A stretch of DNA of 64,000 bases from Xanthobacter aminoxidans (GTDB lineage: Bacteria; Pseudomonadota; Alphaproteobacteria; Rhizobiales; Xanthobacteraceae): positions 62,001 to 126,000 of the forward strand of contig NZ_JAMJXC010000008.1 in assembly GCF_023571765.1 (NCBI RefSeq), in the 5' to 3' direction. Below the pieces are notes generated by a model that had not been told where the DNA came from, ran no database searches, and worked only from the letters and a program-made list of their open reading frames with translations. The translations under genes and the position numbers were made by a program. This document shows, piece by piece, positions 34,745 to 43,494 of this stretch (position 1 is its first letter; each line of letters opens with the position of its first letter).

Positions 34745-36079
34745 ATGCGAAACATCGATATCACGGACGCCATCGACAAGGCGCCGTTCGGGCGCTTCCA
34801 ATGGACGGTGGCCGCGCTCTGCGGGCTGCTGCTGGTGGTGGATGGCTATGACGTCTTCGTGGCCGGCACGGTGCTGCCCGCGCTGATGAAGGAGTGGGGC
34901 CTCAGCAAGCCGCAGGCCGGCACCCTTCAGGCCTGGGCGCTGTTCGGCATGATGTTCGGCGCCCTCGTCTTCGGCCCCCTCGCGGACAGGATCGGCCGCA
35001 AGAAGGGCATCGCCATCTGCTTCCTCCTGTTCACCACGTCCACGCTGCTTGCCGGCTTTGCCAATTCGCCGACCCAGTTCGGCATCTTCCGGTTCATCGC
35101 CGGTCTCGGCTGCGGCGGCCTGATGCCGAACACGGTCGCGCTGATGAACGAATATGCGCCCAAGCGCCTGCGCAGCACCATGGTGGCCGTGATGTTCTCC
35201 GGCTATTCGGTGGGCGGAATGGTGGCCGCCGGCTTCGGTATCGGGCTCATCCCGCAGTTCGGCTGGAAGCCCATGTTCTTCATCGCCGCCGTGCCCCTGC
35301 TCCTGCTGCCACTGGTGCTGTGGAAGCTGCCGGAATCCCTCGGCTTCCTGCTCCGTCAGGGCAAGGAGGCAGAGGCCCGCGCGATCTGGGCGAAGGTCGC
35401 CCCCTCCGCCCGGCTCGATACCTCCGACAGGCTGGTATTCACCGAGAGCAAGAGCGCGTCGGCCTCTGTCATCGAGCTGTTCCGCGACCAGCGGGCGGTC
35501 AGCACCGTGATGCTGTGGGCCGCCTTCTTCTGCTGCCTGCTGCTGGTCTATCTGCTGTCGTCCTGGCTGCCCAAGGTTCTGCAGGAAGTCGGCTATGCTG
35601 AGACTGCCAGCCTCCTGAGCCTCTTCTCGCTCAATTTCGGCGGCATGCTGGGGGCGATCCTCGGCGGACGGCTCGGCGACCGCTTCGGCCTGCCGCGGGT
35701 GGTGGTCGGCTTCTTCACCGCAGCCGCCGTGTCCATCGCGCTTATCGGCTTCGGCCTGCCGGCGCCCCTGCTGTTCGTGATGGTCTTCATCGCCGGCGCC
35801 ACCACCATCGGCACGCAGATCCTGCTCTATGCCAGCGTGGCGCAGCTCTACACTCTGTCGATCCGGTCCACCGGTCTCGGCTGGGCGTCCGGCGTGGGCC
35901 GCATCGGCGCCATCGTCGGGCCGACGCTGGGGGGCGTGCTGCTGGCCCAGGAGCTGCCGCTGCAACAGAATTTCCTGATCTTCGCGGTGCCCGCGGCGCT
36001 TTCGGCCCTCGCCATGCTGGTGTTCGCGGTGAACGCCGCGCGCCGCACCGCGACGGTCACGGCTGTCGCGACGGCCTAG
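34745..36079 (+). CDS. benK: MFS benzoate transporter, AAHS family (BenK-like)
   Basis: A 444-residue, 12-span transporter. The AAHS helix-1 motif DGYDVFVAGTVLPALM and the loop GPLADRIGRKKG are present. GGGGAGG precedes the ATG. It lies between benC and catA in one direction, the position of benK in several benzoate clusters, so benzoate:H+ symport is likely. It is only distantly like the AAHS protein at 27148 in the segments compared by eye, suggesting two uptake routes. Confidence 0.88.
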   Translation: MRNIDITDAIDKAPFGRFQWTVAALCGLLLVVDGYDVFVAGTVLPALMKEWGLSKPQAGTLQAWALFGMMFGALVFGPLADRIGRKKGIAICFLLFTTSTLLAGFANSPTQFGIFRFIAGLGCGGLMPNTVALMNEYAPKRLRSTMVAVMFSGYSVGGMVAAGFGIGLIPQFGWKPMFFIAAVPLLLLPLVLWKLPESLGFLLRQGKEAEARAIWAKVAPSARLDTSDRLVFTESKSASASVIELFRDQRAVSTVMLWAAFFCCLLLVYLLSSWLPKVLQEVGYAETASLLSLFSLNFGGMLGAILGGRLGDRFGLPRVVVGFFTAAAVSIALIGFGLPAPLLFVMVFIAGATTIGTQILLYASVAQLYTLSIRSTGLGWASGVGRIGAIVGPTLGGVLLAQELPLQQNFLIFAVPAALSALAMLVFAVNAARRTATVTAVATA

Positions 36080-36191
36080 GGAGCCGCTTCCGCGGCCCCT
36101 CATCGATCGGGCATGACGACACCTGAACAAGATCAACCGGCGCAAGGGGCGAACTGAAGCCCTCGCCACCAGACACGTGGAGGACACAAGG

Positions 36192-37121
36192 ATGGGTGTG
36201 AAGATTTTCAACGGCAAGGACGTGCAGGACTTCCTGCGGGTCATCGCCAACCTGGACGGGACCGGTGGCAACGAGCGGGCCAAGCAGGTGGTGCACCGCA
36301 TCGTCTCCGACCTGTTCAAGACCATCGAGGATTTCGACCTGACCCCGGACGAGGTCTGGCTCGGCATCAACTATCTCAACAAGCTCGGCTCGGAGGGCGA
36401 GGCGGCGCTGCTGGCGGCCGGCATCGGCCTTGAGCACTACATCGACATGCGCCTCGATGCCGAGGATGCCGAGCTGGGCATCACCGGCGGCACGCCGCGC
36501 ACCATCGAGGGGCCGCTCTATGTGGCCGGTGCCCCCGAGCAGAAGAGCAAGGCGCGCCTCGACAAGAATCCCGACGCCGACGCCGGCCCCCTGCGGATCC
36601 ACGGCATCGTCACCGGTCCGGACGGCGCACCGGTGGCGGACGCCCTGGTGGAAGTCTGGCATTCGGATTCCAAGGGCTTCTACTCGCATTTCGACCCCAC
36701 GGGCCGGCAGAGCGAGTTCAATCTGCGCGGCGCGATCCGCACCGGCGCGGACGGGCGCTATGAGGTGCTCACCCGAATGCCGGCCTCCTATGGCTGCCCG
36801 CCCTCGGGCGCGACGCAGACCCTGCTGAACCAGCTCAACCGCCACGGCAACCGCCCGGCCCATGTGCACTTCTTCGTCACCACGGATGCCTTCCGCAAGC
36901 TGACGACGCAGTTCAACATCGAGGGCGACCCGCTGATCTGGGACGACTTCGCCTTCGCCACCCGCGAAGGTCTCATCCCCCATGTGGTGGAGCGCACCGG
37001 CGGCGCGGCGGTCGGCTTCGAGGAGGACGCCTACCGGGACATCGAGTTCAACATCGAACTCACCCCGAAGGTCGCCGGCAAGGACAACCAGATCGTCGAG
37101 CGCGCCCGCGCCGCGGCCTGA
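36192..37121 (+). CDS. catA: Catechol 1,2-dioxygenase (intradiol)
   Basis: A 309-residue non-haem Fe(III) dioxygenase that cleaves catechol to cis,cis-muconate. With the ATG at 36192 (ribosome site GGAGG at 36179-36183) the iron ligands fall at Y164, Y200, H224 and H226, the same numbers as in the well-known Acinetobacter enzyme, which supports this start over the GTG at 36177. An N-terminal helical linker domain precedes the beta-sandwich. It completes benzoate to muconate in this cluster. The dynamin-like genes start 57 nt later in the same direction and may be co-transcribed. Confidence 0.95.
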   Translation: MGVKIFNGKDVQDFLRVIANLDGTGGNERAKQVVHRIVSDLFKTIEDFDLTPDEVWLGINYLNKLGSEGEAALLAAGIGLEHYIDMRLDAEDAELGITGGTPRTIEGPLYVAGAPEQKSKARLDKNPDADAGPLRIHGIVTGPDGAPVADALVEVWHSDSKGFYSHFDPTGRQSEFNLRGAIRTGADGRYEVLTRMPASYGCPPSGATQTLLNQLNRHGNRPAHVHFFVTTDAFRKLTTQFNIEGDPLIWDDFAFATREGLIPHVVERTGGAAVGFEEDAYRDIEFNIELTPKVAGKDNQIVERARAAA

Positions 37122-37178
37122 GCGAAAGAACCGGCGGCAGCGCGAATGCTGCCGCCGGACACGCACGGGAAGCCACGA

Positions 37179-38459
37179 ATGCCCGAGGACGCCTCTCTTC
37201 GACAGCCGCCGACAAGCGCCCGCCCGGCGCGGTGGCACGACGTGCTCTGCGTGCTGCCGCATCGGGACGGCGACCTCGCGCGCCTTGATGAACTGGCGGC
37301 GGCGGATGCGCCCGTCGTTACCGTCATCGGCAAGTACAATCACGGCAAGAGCCGGCTCCTCAACGAGCTGATGCGCCGAGACGCCTTCGCCGTGGCCGAC
37401 CGGCGCCAGACCATCCAGCTGGCCGAGTGCCGGCACGCGGGCGTGCGCTGGCTCGATGCTCCGGGGCTGGATGCGGACGTGGCCGGGGAAGACGACCGGC
37501 ACGCGTTCCGGGCCGTCTGGCTTGCCTCCGACATTCGCCTGTTCGTCCATGCCGCGCGCGAAGGCGAGCTGGACGCCGCGGAACGGGCGCTTGTCGAAAC
37601 CCTGCGCGCCGACAGCCACCGCACCCGTCGCGAGACGCTGATCGTGGTCACGCAGGCAGACCAGATGGAGGACGACGACGCGCTCGGCCGCGTGGTGTCC
37701 GCCATCGCGGATCAGGTGCCGGGCGCGGGCCTCTACGTCGTCTCTTCCACCCGGCATCGCCGGGGACTGGAAGACGCCAAGACCCTCCTCATTCAGCGCA
37801 GCGGGATTCCCGAGCTGGAACGCGCTCTGGCGGACGCGCTTGCGCGGGTGCCGGCCGCGCGGGCTCATGAGGCGCGCCTGTTGCTGGGCGAAATCCGCGC
37901 GGAACTTGAAACTGTCCGGAACGCCGAGGCTGAGACGCTGGCGTCCCTCCGGCAGCAACAGATGGCCCAGCGGCACGCCTTCGACGACGGGCTTGAGACC
38001 CTGCTCGCGGTGATCGGCGGGGACATGGAGGAGGTCGTGTCACGCGCCGGCCCCGACCTCGCGCTGGTGGCGGACACCGGCCGTGAGCGCTACGCCACGA
38101 CCGCGGCGAAGCTGGAGCGCGCGCGCATCCAGGTGGCCTATTCCAGGGCGTGCATCCGCCTCGACGGCTTCCTCGCGGGCCATGGCGTCTCCGGTCTGCC
38201 GCAAGAGCAGCAGACCGCCGCCGGCAGCCTCAACACGGTCATGGTCGCGGTCATGGGCGTCTCGGTGAAATTCCGAGCGGACCTGCGCCGCATGTTCTGC
38301 GAGGAAGCTGGGCGGGCGCGGCTGCAGGCGGCCTTCGCCCACTATTTCGAGCTATCGCGATCGCGGGCGGCTCTGCGGGACAGGGTCGCCGAGGCCTCCG
38401 CCGCACTGGATGCGACCGACCGCGCCCTCGCTGCCCTGCCAGCGGACGCCGCGCCATGA
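37179..38459 (+). CDS. Dynamin-like GTPase, first of a tandem pair
   Basis: A ~426-residue GTPase. G1 is GKYNHGKSR at about 51-59, G3 is DAPG near residue 93, and G4 is TQAD, a variant of T/NKxD. Long predicted helices follow to the C-terminus (Ala/Glu/Arg-rich, coiled-coil-like), with a short hydrophobic segment (NTVMVAVMGVSV) that could touch membrane. GGGAAG before ATG 37179 decides the start over ATG 37146. Bacterial dynamin-like proteins often come as adjacent pairs that assemble together on membranes. Its end overlaps the next gene (ATGA). The function is unknown, and it is unrelated by sequence to benzoate metabolism. Confidence 0.82.
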   Translation: MPEDASLRQPPTSARPARWHDVLCVLPHRDGDLARLDELAAADAPVVTVIGKYNHGKSRLLNELMRRDAFAVADRRQTIQLAECRHAGVRWLDAPGLDADVAGEDDRHAFRAVWLASDIRLFVHAAREGELDAAERALVETLRADSHRTRRETLIVVTQADQMEDDDALGRVVSAIADQVPGAGLYVVSSTRHRRGLEDAKTLLIQRSGIPELERALADALARVPAARAHEARLLLGEIRAELETVRNAEAETLASLRQQQMAQRHAFDDGLETLLAVIGGDMEEVVSRAGPDLALVADTGRERYATTAAKLERARIQVAYSRACIRLDGFLAGHGVSGLPQEQQTAAGSLNTVMVAVMGVSVKFRADLRRMFCEEAGRARLQAAFAHYFELSRSRAALRDRVAEASAALDATDRALAALPADAAP

Positions 38460-40078
38460 CGGCGGAGACGATGGACCGCAGCGCCCCCTCGCCGGCGCTC
38501 CATGCTCCAGCCACACGCGCGGCGATGTCCGAGGAACAGCGTTTCATGGCCGAGGTCGAGGCGGTCGCGCTCGGCTCGGAAGACCTTCGACCCGCACTCG
38601 CACGTCTGGACGACTGGCTTTCAAGTCTCGGCGCGGGCCTGGTCGGTGCCTGCCTCTCCACCGCAGCATTGCGGGAGGACAGCGAAATCGGCCGACGCAT
38701 CGCGGCGGCGAATGCCGTGATCGACACCTGCATCTCGGACTGGCCACGGCAACGCGACGCGCTGCGGCCCGCCGAGGCGCTGGCCCGGAGCCTGGACCAG
38801 GCCGTCGTCCTGCTGGTGTTCGGCAAGTTCAATGCGGGCAAGAGTTCGCTCTGCAATCTCATGGCCGACCGCTTCGCGGCCCACGGCTTGGAAGTGAACT
38901 CCTTTCATCTCGATGCCGACGGACGCCTGGAGCCCTGCGCCCGCTTCACGGAAGGCGCGATCGAGACCACATCCCGCATCCAGGGCATCCGGCTGGGCCA
39001 GCGGCTGGTGCTGCTCGATACGCCCGGCCTCCATTCCGCCACCGGCGAGCACGCGGCGCTCACCCGCCGCTTCGTCGACTGCGCCGATGCTGTGCTGTGG
39101 CTCACCAGTTCCTCAACGCCGGGACAGGTGCAGGAGCTGGAGGAGCTTGCCGGCGAATTGCGCCGCGCCAAGCCCCTGCTGCCGGTCATTACCCGCAGCG
39201 ACCGCTATGAAGAAGACGAGATCGACGGCGCGCTGGTGAAGCTCATGCGCAACAAGACGACGGCCGACCGCAGCGGGCAGGAGGCGGACGTGGCGGAGCG
39301 TGCGCGCGACAAGCTCGCAGCCCTGGGGCTGGACGTGGCGCTGCTGCGCCCGCCCCTGTCTGTCTCCGTCCATATGGCCCGGGCGGAGGAAGAGAGCCTC
39401 GCGGCCATGGCGTCGGCGGGCATGGATCGCCTCTATGCCGCCCTGCGGGCCCTCGTTTCGCCGGCACTGGCCTATCGACGCCGCAAGCCGGCCGAGGTGC
39501 GGCTGCGCCATCTGGACGAGACCGTCCTGGGCGGCCTGCAAGCGCTGCTGCGGCCCGCGCTGGAACAGCTGAATGCCGCGCTGGACGACGCGACAGCCCA
39601 ACTCGACCTCCGGGGCACGCAAATGCAGGAGGATGTATGGCGCGCCATCGTCCCCCTTCTGCCGGACCTGCTCGACGCCCACGCTCCTGAGCGGGATGCG
39701 GATGGCGTCCGCCGCAGCGTATCGCAGGCGCTGCAATCGGCATGGGGCGAGGCGCGGGACGCCCACTTCAGCGACTATCGGCTCGGCCGCGATGGGCAAC
39801 CTGCGCCATTCGAACCCGCCCCGGACATCGGCTTCGAGGAGATCGTGATCGAGGTGGAGGGGACCCGCCAGTCCGTTGGCGTCGACGCCACGCGCCTGCA
39901 CGCGGCCCTGGAGCGGGAGATCGGGGATTGGGTGGCCGTGGCGGGCGACCACGCACGGGAAGAATGCGCCGCGTGCCTCCGCGAGGTGATGGCGGACGTC
40001 GCGCGCCTCGACGCCGTCCTTCGCGCCCACGAGGCGAGCCTTCGCGACATCAGGAACGACCTGCGCGCACCGGCTTGA
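38456..40078 (+). CDS. Dynamin-like GTPase, second of a tandem pair
   Basis: A 540-residue GTPase. A ~110-residue helical N-terminal region is followed by G1 GKFNAGKSS (about 123-131), G3 DTPG (LLDTPGLHS) and G4 TRSD, again with Lys replaced. A long helical C-terminal part follows (LRPALEQLNAALDDATAQLD and similar), consistent with a dynamin stalk. ATG 38456 overlaps the stop of the first GTPase, so equimolar synthesis is likely. No transmembrane helix is obvious. Alternatives such as Era/TrmE-type GTPases are unlikely because their RNA-binding or GidA-interacting domains are missing. Confidence 0.83.
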   Translation: MTAETMDRSAPSPALHAPATRAAMSEEQRFMAEVEAVALGSEDLRPALARLDDWLSSLGAGLVGACLSTAALREDSEIGRRIAAANAVIDTCISDWPRQRDALRPAEALARSLDQAVVLLVFGKFNAGKSSLCNLMADRFAAHGLEVNSFHLDADGRLEPCARFTEGAIETTSRIQGIRLGQRLVLLDTPGLHSATGEHAALTRRFVDCADAVLWLTSSSTPGQVQELEELAGELRRAKPLLPVITRSDRYEEDEIDGALVKLMRNKTTADRSGQEADVAERARDKLAALGLDVALLRPPLSVSVHMARAEEESLAAMASAGMDRLYAALRALVSPALAYRRRKPAEVRLRHLDETVLGGLQALLRPALEQLNAALDDATAQLDLRGTQMQEDVWRAIVPLLPDLLDAHAPERDADGVRRSVSQALQSAWGEARDAHFSDYRLGRDGQPAPFEPAPDIGFEEIVIEVEGTRQSVGVDATRLHAALEREIGDWVAVAGDHAREECAACLREVMADVARLDAVLRAHEASLRDIRNDLRAPA

Positions 40079-40233
40079 GCGGGCCTTGATTCATCCGCGA
40101 TGAACGCAGACCCCGGCAAACGCCCGGCGGGCCGGGCGCACCCATGAACCAGCTTCACCAATCGGTGTGTTTTTCGCGTTACCGGCCTTCGGCGGCTTTC
40201 GGCATCATCGCGCCCCTAAAAGACCAAGGCACG

Positions 40234-42288
40234 ATGAGGAGACGACCGTTGAGCGCCCAAGCCCCTGCCACCACTGGCGATGTCGCCATTTCCGCCCACC
40301 TTGGAGCCACCCGTTCGGCGGCGCTCCAGCCCATGGCGCATGCCATCCGCTTCCTCGCGGTGGATGCCATTCTCGCGGCGGGCGAAGGACATCAGGGCGT
40401 TCCCCTCGGAATGGCCGAGATCGCGACGGTGCTCTATAGCCGTCACCTCAAGTTCGATCCCGCCGACCCCACCTGGCCGGACCGCGACCGGGTGGTGCTC
40501 TCCAACGGGCACGGCTCCACCCTGCTCTATTCCCTGCTGCACCTCACGGGCTATCACCACATCTCGCTGGACGCTGTGAAGAGCTTCCGTGAACTCGGCT
40601 CGACCTGCGCCGGCCATCCGGAATACGAGCCCGCCGCCGGCATCGAGACCACCACCGGCCCGCTCGGGCAGGGCATCGCCAACGCGCTGGGCATGGCCAT
40701 CGCCGAAGCCCATCTCAACGCCCGCTTCGGCGACGGCCTTATCGATCACCGCACCTGGGCCTTCGTCGGCGACGGCTGCCTGCAGGAAGGCGTGGGGCAG
40801 GAGGTGATCCAGCTTGCCGGCCACCTCAAGCTCGGCAAGCTCACCTTCTTCTGGGACGACAATGCCATCACCGACGATGGCTCCACCGAGCTGTCTATCT
40901 CCGAGAATGTGGCCGAGCGCTTCCGCGTGGCCGGCTGGCATGTGGTGGAGATCGACGGCCACGACATCGAGGCCGTGGACGCCGCCATCCGCGCCGCCAA
41001 GGCCGATCCCCGCCCCTCCATGATCGCCTGCAAGACGACCATCGCCCGCGGCATCCCGCGCCTCGAAGGCCAGCGCGGCGGCCACTCCGGCAAGCTGTTC
41101 CCGGACGATCGCCTCGCCATGGCGGAGCGCTTCGGCTGGACCGGCGGCAGCTTCGACATTCCAGCGGACATCGGCGCCGACTGGCGCGCCACGGGCAAGC
41201 CGGGCGCCGAGACGCGGGCCGCATGGCGCAAGCGGCTCGCCGCCGCCGGCAATGCGGTGCAGGACGAGTTCCAGCGCACCATGTCCGGCATCCTCAGTGA
41301 AGGCGCGCGCGAGGCCATCCACGCCTACAAGGCGAAGGCGGCGGCTGAGGAGAAGGCGGACTTCTCCATCGCCACGTCGGGCGACATCGCGGCGGCGCTC
41401 TATGAGGCGCTGCCCGACATCATGACCGCCTGCGCAGATCTGGAGGCGCCCACCAACCACAAGCGCCAGCTTTCCGCCTTCACGGCGAAGGACCGGGCCG
41501 GCCGCTACATCCATTGCGGCGTGCGCGAGCATGCCATGGGCTCGCTGGCCAACGGCATGGCGGCCCACGGCGGCATCATCCCGCTCGCCGTCACCTACCT
41601 GCCCTTCTCCGACTATGAACGCCCGGCTCTGCGCATGGCGGCGCTCATGGGGCTGCCGGTGAAGTTCGTGTTCAGCCACGACTCCATCGGCATCGGCAAG
41701 AACGGGCCGACCCACCAGCCGGTGGAGATCATCGCCTCGCTCCGCGCCATGCCCAACATGACCGTGCTGCGCCCCTGCGACGCCATCGAGGCGGCCGAGG
41801 CGTGGGAGATCGCGCTCGAGCACCGCACCGGCCCGGTGGCGCTCATCTTCGCGCGCCAGTCCCTTCCGGCCCTGCGTCGCGACGGTGGCGCCGAGAACCG
41901 CTCGGCCCGCGGCGCCTACGTGCTTCAGGAGGCAGAGGGCGGCGCGCGCCGCGTCACGCTCATCTCTACCGGCTCGGAGGTGCAGATTGCTGCGGAGGCC
42001 CGTGCGCTGCTCCAGGCGCAGGGCATTCCCACCGCCGTCGTGTCCATGCCCTGCTGGAGCCTGTTCGAGGCGCAGGATGCCGCCTATCGCAAGGCGGTGC
42101 TGGGCGAAGGCACGGTGCGCGTCGCCGTGGAAGCGGCGGTGAAGTTCGGCTGGGAGCGCTGGATCGGCGAGGACGGCGGCTTCGTGGGCATGACCGGCTT
42201 TGGAGCCTCCGGCCCGGCCGATGCGTTGTACCGGCACTTCGGCATCACCGCAGAGGCCGTCGCCGAGGCCGCCCGCGTGCGCCTCTGA
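40234..42288 (+). CDS. Transketolase (full length, divergent)
   Basis: A ~684-residue thiamine-diphosphate enzyme with three domains. The N-terminal GHQGVPLGMAEIATVLYS and VLSNGHGSTLLYSLLHLTGY, the ThDP motif FVGDGCLQEGVGQE...FFWDDN, and the Pyr-domain HCGVREHAMGSLANGMAAHGG are visible. The loop normally GxPNKxGxxxVHGAPLG is replaced by GIPRLEGQRGGHSGKLFPDD, so it is not the housekeeping type by eye. Two starts fit: ATG 40234, or TTG 40249 with a better-spaced GAGGAG. It transfers two-carbon ketol units between sugars. It is followed 31 nt later by a D-2-hydroxyacid dehydrogenase. Confidence 0.9.
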   Translation: MRRRPLSAQAPATTGDVAISAHLGATRSAALQPMAHAIRFLAVDAILAAGEGHQGVPLGMAEIATVLYSRHLKFDPADPTWPDRDRVVLSNGHGSTLLYSLLHLTGYHHISLDAVKSFRELGSTCAGHPEYEPAAGIETTTGPLGQGIANALGMAIAEAHLNARFGDGLIDHRTWAFVGDGCLQEGVGQEVIQLAGHLKLGKLTFFWDDNAITDDGSTELSISENVAERFRVAGWHVVEIDGHDIEAVDAAIRAAKADPRPSMIACKTTIARGIPRLEGQRGGHSGKLFPDDRLAMAERFGWTGGSFDIPADIGADWRATGKPGAETRAAWRKRLAAAGNAVQDEFQRTMSGILSEGAREAIHAYKAKAAAEEKADFSIATSGDIAAALYEALPDIMTACADLEAPTNHKRQLSAFTAKDRAGRYIHCGVREHAMGSLANGMAAHGGIIPLAVTYLPFSDYERPALRMAALMGLPVKFVFSHDSIGIGKNGPTHQPVEIIASLRAMPNMTVLRPCDAIEAAEAWEIALEHRTGPVALIFARQSLPALRRDGGAENRSARGAYVLQEAEGGARRVTLISTGSEVQIAAEARALLQAQGIPTAVVSMPCWSLFEAQDAAYRKAVLGEGTVRVAVEAAVKFGWERWIGEDGGFVGMTGFGASGPADALYRHFGITAEAVAEAARVRL

Positions 42289-42319
42289 GCCCGTCGCGAC
42301 AATCAGAAAGAACAATACC

Positions 42320-43279
42320 ATGCACAAGATCGTCGTTCTCGACCGCGACACCATCGCGCCCGAGGTTCAGGTCCGCCGCCCGTCCTTCCCCCACGAATGG
42401 GTGGAACATGCCCGCACCAGCGCAGGCGAGGTGATCGAACGGGCGAAGGATGCCACCATCATCATCAACAACAAGGTGGATCTGCGGGCCGACACGCTGG
42501 CCCAGCTGCCCAACCTCAAGCTCATCGCCATCGCCGCCACCGGCACCGATTGCGTGGACAAGAAGGCGGCGGCCGCGCAGGGCATTCCCACGGTGAACAT
42601 CCGGGGCTATGCCAAGGCCACCGTGCCGGAGCACACCTTCGCGCTGCTGCTCTCCCTCGCCCGCTCCATCGTGCCCTACCGGGCCGAGGTGCTGGAGGGC
42701 GCGTGGCAGGCGGCGCAGCAATTCTGCTTCTTCACCAATCCCATCGTGGACCTGGCGGGCCGGCGGCTCGGCATCGTCGGCGCCGGCGTGCTGGGCTCGC
42801 AGGTGGCCGGCATCGCCCGGGCCTTCGGCATGGACGTGGTGTTCTACGATCCCATGGCGAAGCCGGGCACGGCGGGCGTCGTAAGCCTCGACGAGCTGAT
42901 CGAGACCTCCCACGCCATCACCCTGCACTGCCCGCTCACCGACGAGACGCGCGGCATGCTCGACATGGCCGCCTTCCGGCGCATGAAGAACCGGCCGATC
43001 ATCATCAATACCGCGCGCGGCGGGCTGATCGTGGAGGAAGACCTGGAGGTCGCCCTCGACGAGGGGCTGGTGAGCGCCGCCGGCCTCGATGTCACCCTGC
43101 CGGAGCCCCCGGCCCCCGACAGCGCCTTCATGCGGCTCGCACGGCGGCGCAACGTCATCTGCACCCCGCACATCGCCTGGGCCTCGCTGGAGGCGCAGCA
43201 GGCGCTGGCCGACCAGCTCATCGACAATATCGAGAACTTCGTGGCCGGCCGCCCCTCCAACGTGGTTTCGCCGGACTGA
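42320..43279 (+). CDS. D-2-hydroxyacid dehydrogenase (NAD(P)-dependent)
   Basis: A 319-residue 2-Hacid_dh protein. The nucleotide-binding GxGxxG is in LGIVGAGVLGSQVAG; the catalytic set is Arg in NTARGGLIVEE, Glu in TLPEPP and His in TPHIAW. Related enzymes reduce glyoxylate, hydroxypyruvate or other 2-keto acids, or act on 2-hydroxyacids. Pairing with a transketolase suggests handling of a two- or three-carbon keto acid or a phosphoerythronate-like acid (inference). Last gene before a strong terminator. Confidence 0.9.
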   Translation: MHKIVVLDRDTIAPEVQVRRPSFPHEWVEHARTSAGEVIERAKDATIIINNKVDLRADTLAQLPNLKLIAIAATGTDCVDKKAAAAQGIPTVNIRGYAKATVPEHTFALLLSLARSIVPYRAEVLEGAWQAAQQFCFFTNPIVDLAGRRLGIVGAGVLGSQVAGIARAFGMDVVFYDPMAKPGTAGVVSLDELIETSHAITLHCPLTDETRGMLDMAAFRRMKNRPIIINTARGGLIVEEDLEVALDEGLVSAAGLDVTLPEPPAPDSAFMRLARRRNVICTPHIAWASLEAQQALADQLIDNIENFVAGRPSNVVSPD

Positions 43280-43311
43280 GGCGGCTCGCAACGTTTCAGT
43301 CTCGCGCGATG

Positions 43312-43343
43312 CGCCGGCCGGAATCCTTTCCGGCCGGCGTTTT
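43312..43343 (+). terminator. Rho-independent terminator after transketolase/dehydrogenase operon
   Basis: A perfect 12-bp stem (CGCCGGCCGGAA and its complement) around a TCCT loop, followed by TTTT, 32 nt after the dehydrogenase stop. Confidence 0.85.
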
Positions 43344-43365
43344 CTTGTGCCCGCGCGGACAGGAC

Positions 43366-43396
43366 AAAAAAAGGCCCACCGGCGAACCGGCGGGCC
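43366..43396 (-). terminator. Rho-independent terminator after TRAP operon
   Basis: Read on the minus strand: GGCCCGCCGG-TTCG-CCGGTGGGCC followed by seven T. Stem of 10 bp with one G-A mismatch and a stable UUCG tetraloop. It ends the minus-strand operon whose last gene stops at 43483, and sits back to back with the plus-strand terminator. Confidence 0.9.
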
Positions 43397-43452
43397 TTCA
43401 GGCTAGGGAGCTTGTAACCCCGAGGCGGGGCCCGGTCTGCGCCGGGCGCCCG

Positions 43453-43494
43453 CCTCAGGGCAGGAAACTCAAGGCAAGAAACTCAGGGCAGGAA
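43453..43494 (-). repeat. Three tandem 14-bp repeats across the TRAP gene stop codon
   Basis: On the minus strand the unit TTCCTGCCCTGAGT occurs three times in a row (the middle copy TTCTTGCCTTGAGT, the last ending GG). The first copy contains the last codons and TGA of the TRAP permease gene; the others lie downstream and each carries another TGA. This looks like replication slippage duplicating the gene's end. Confidence 0.7.

Noticed and set aside
37179-40078. Era/TrmE-like ribosome or tRNA GTPases
   Set aside because: No KH domain or TrmE N-terminal domain; long helical regions and tandem pairing fit dynamin-like proteins better.
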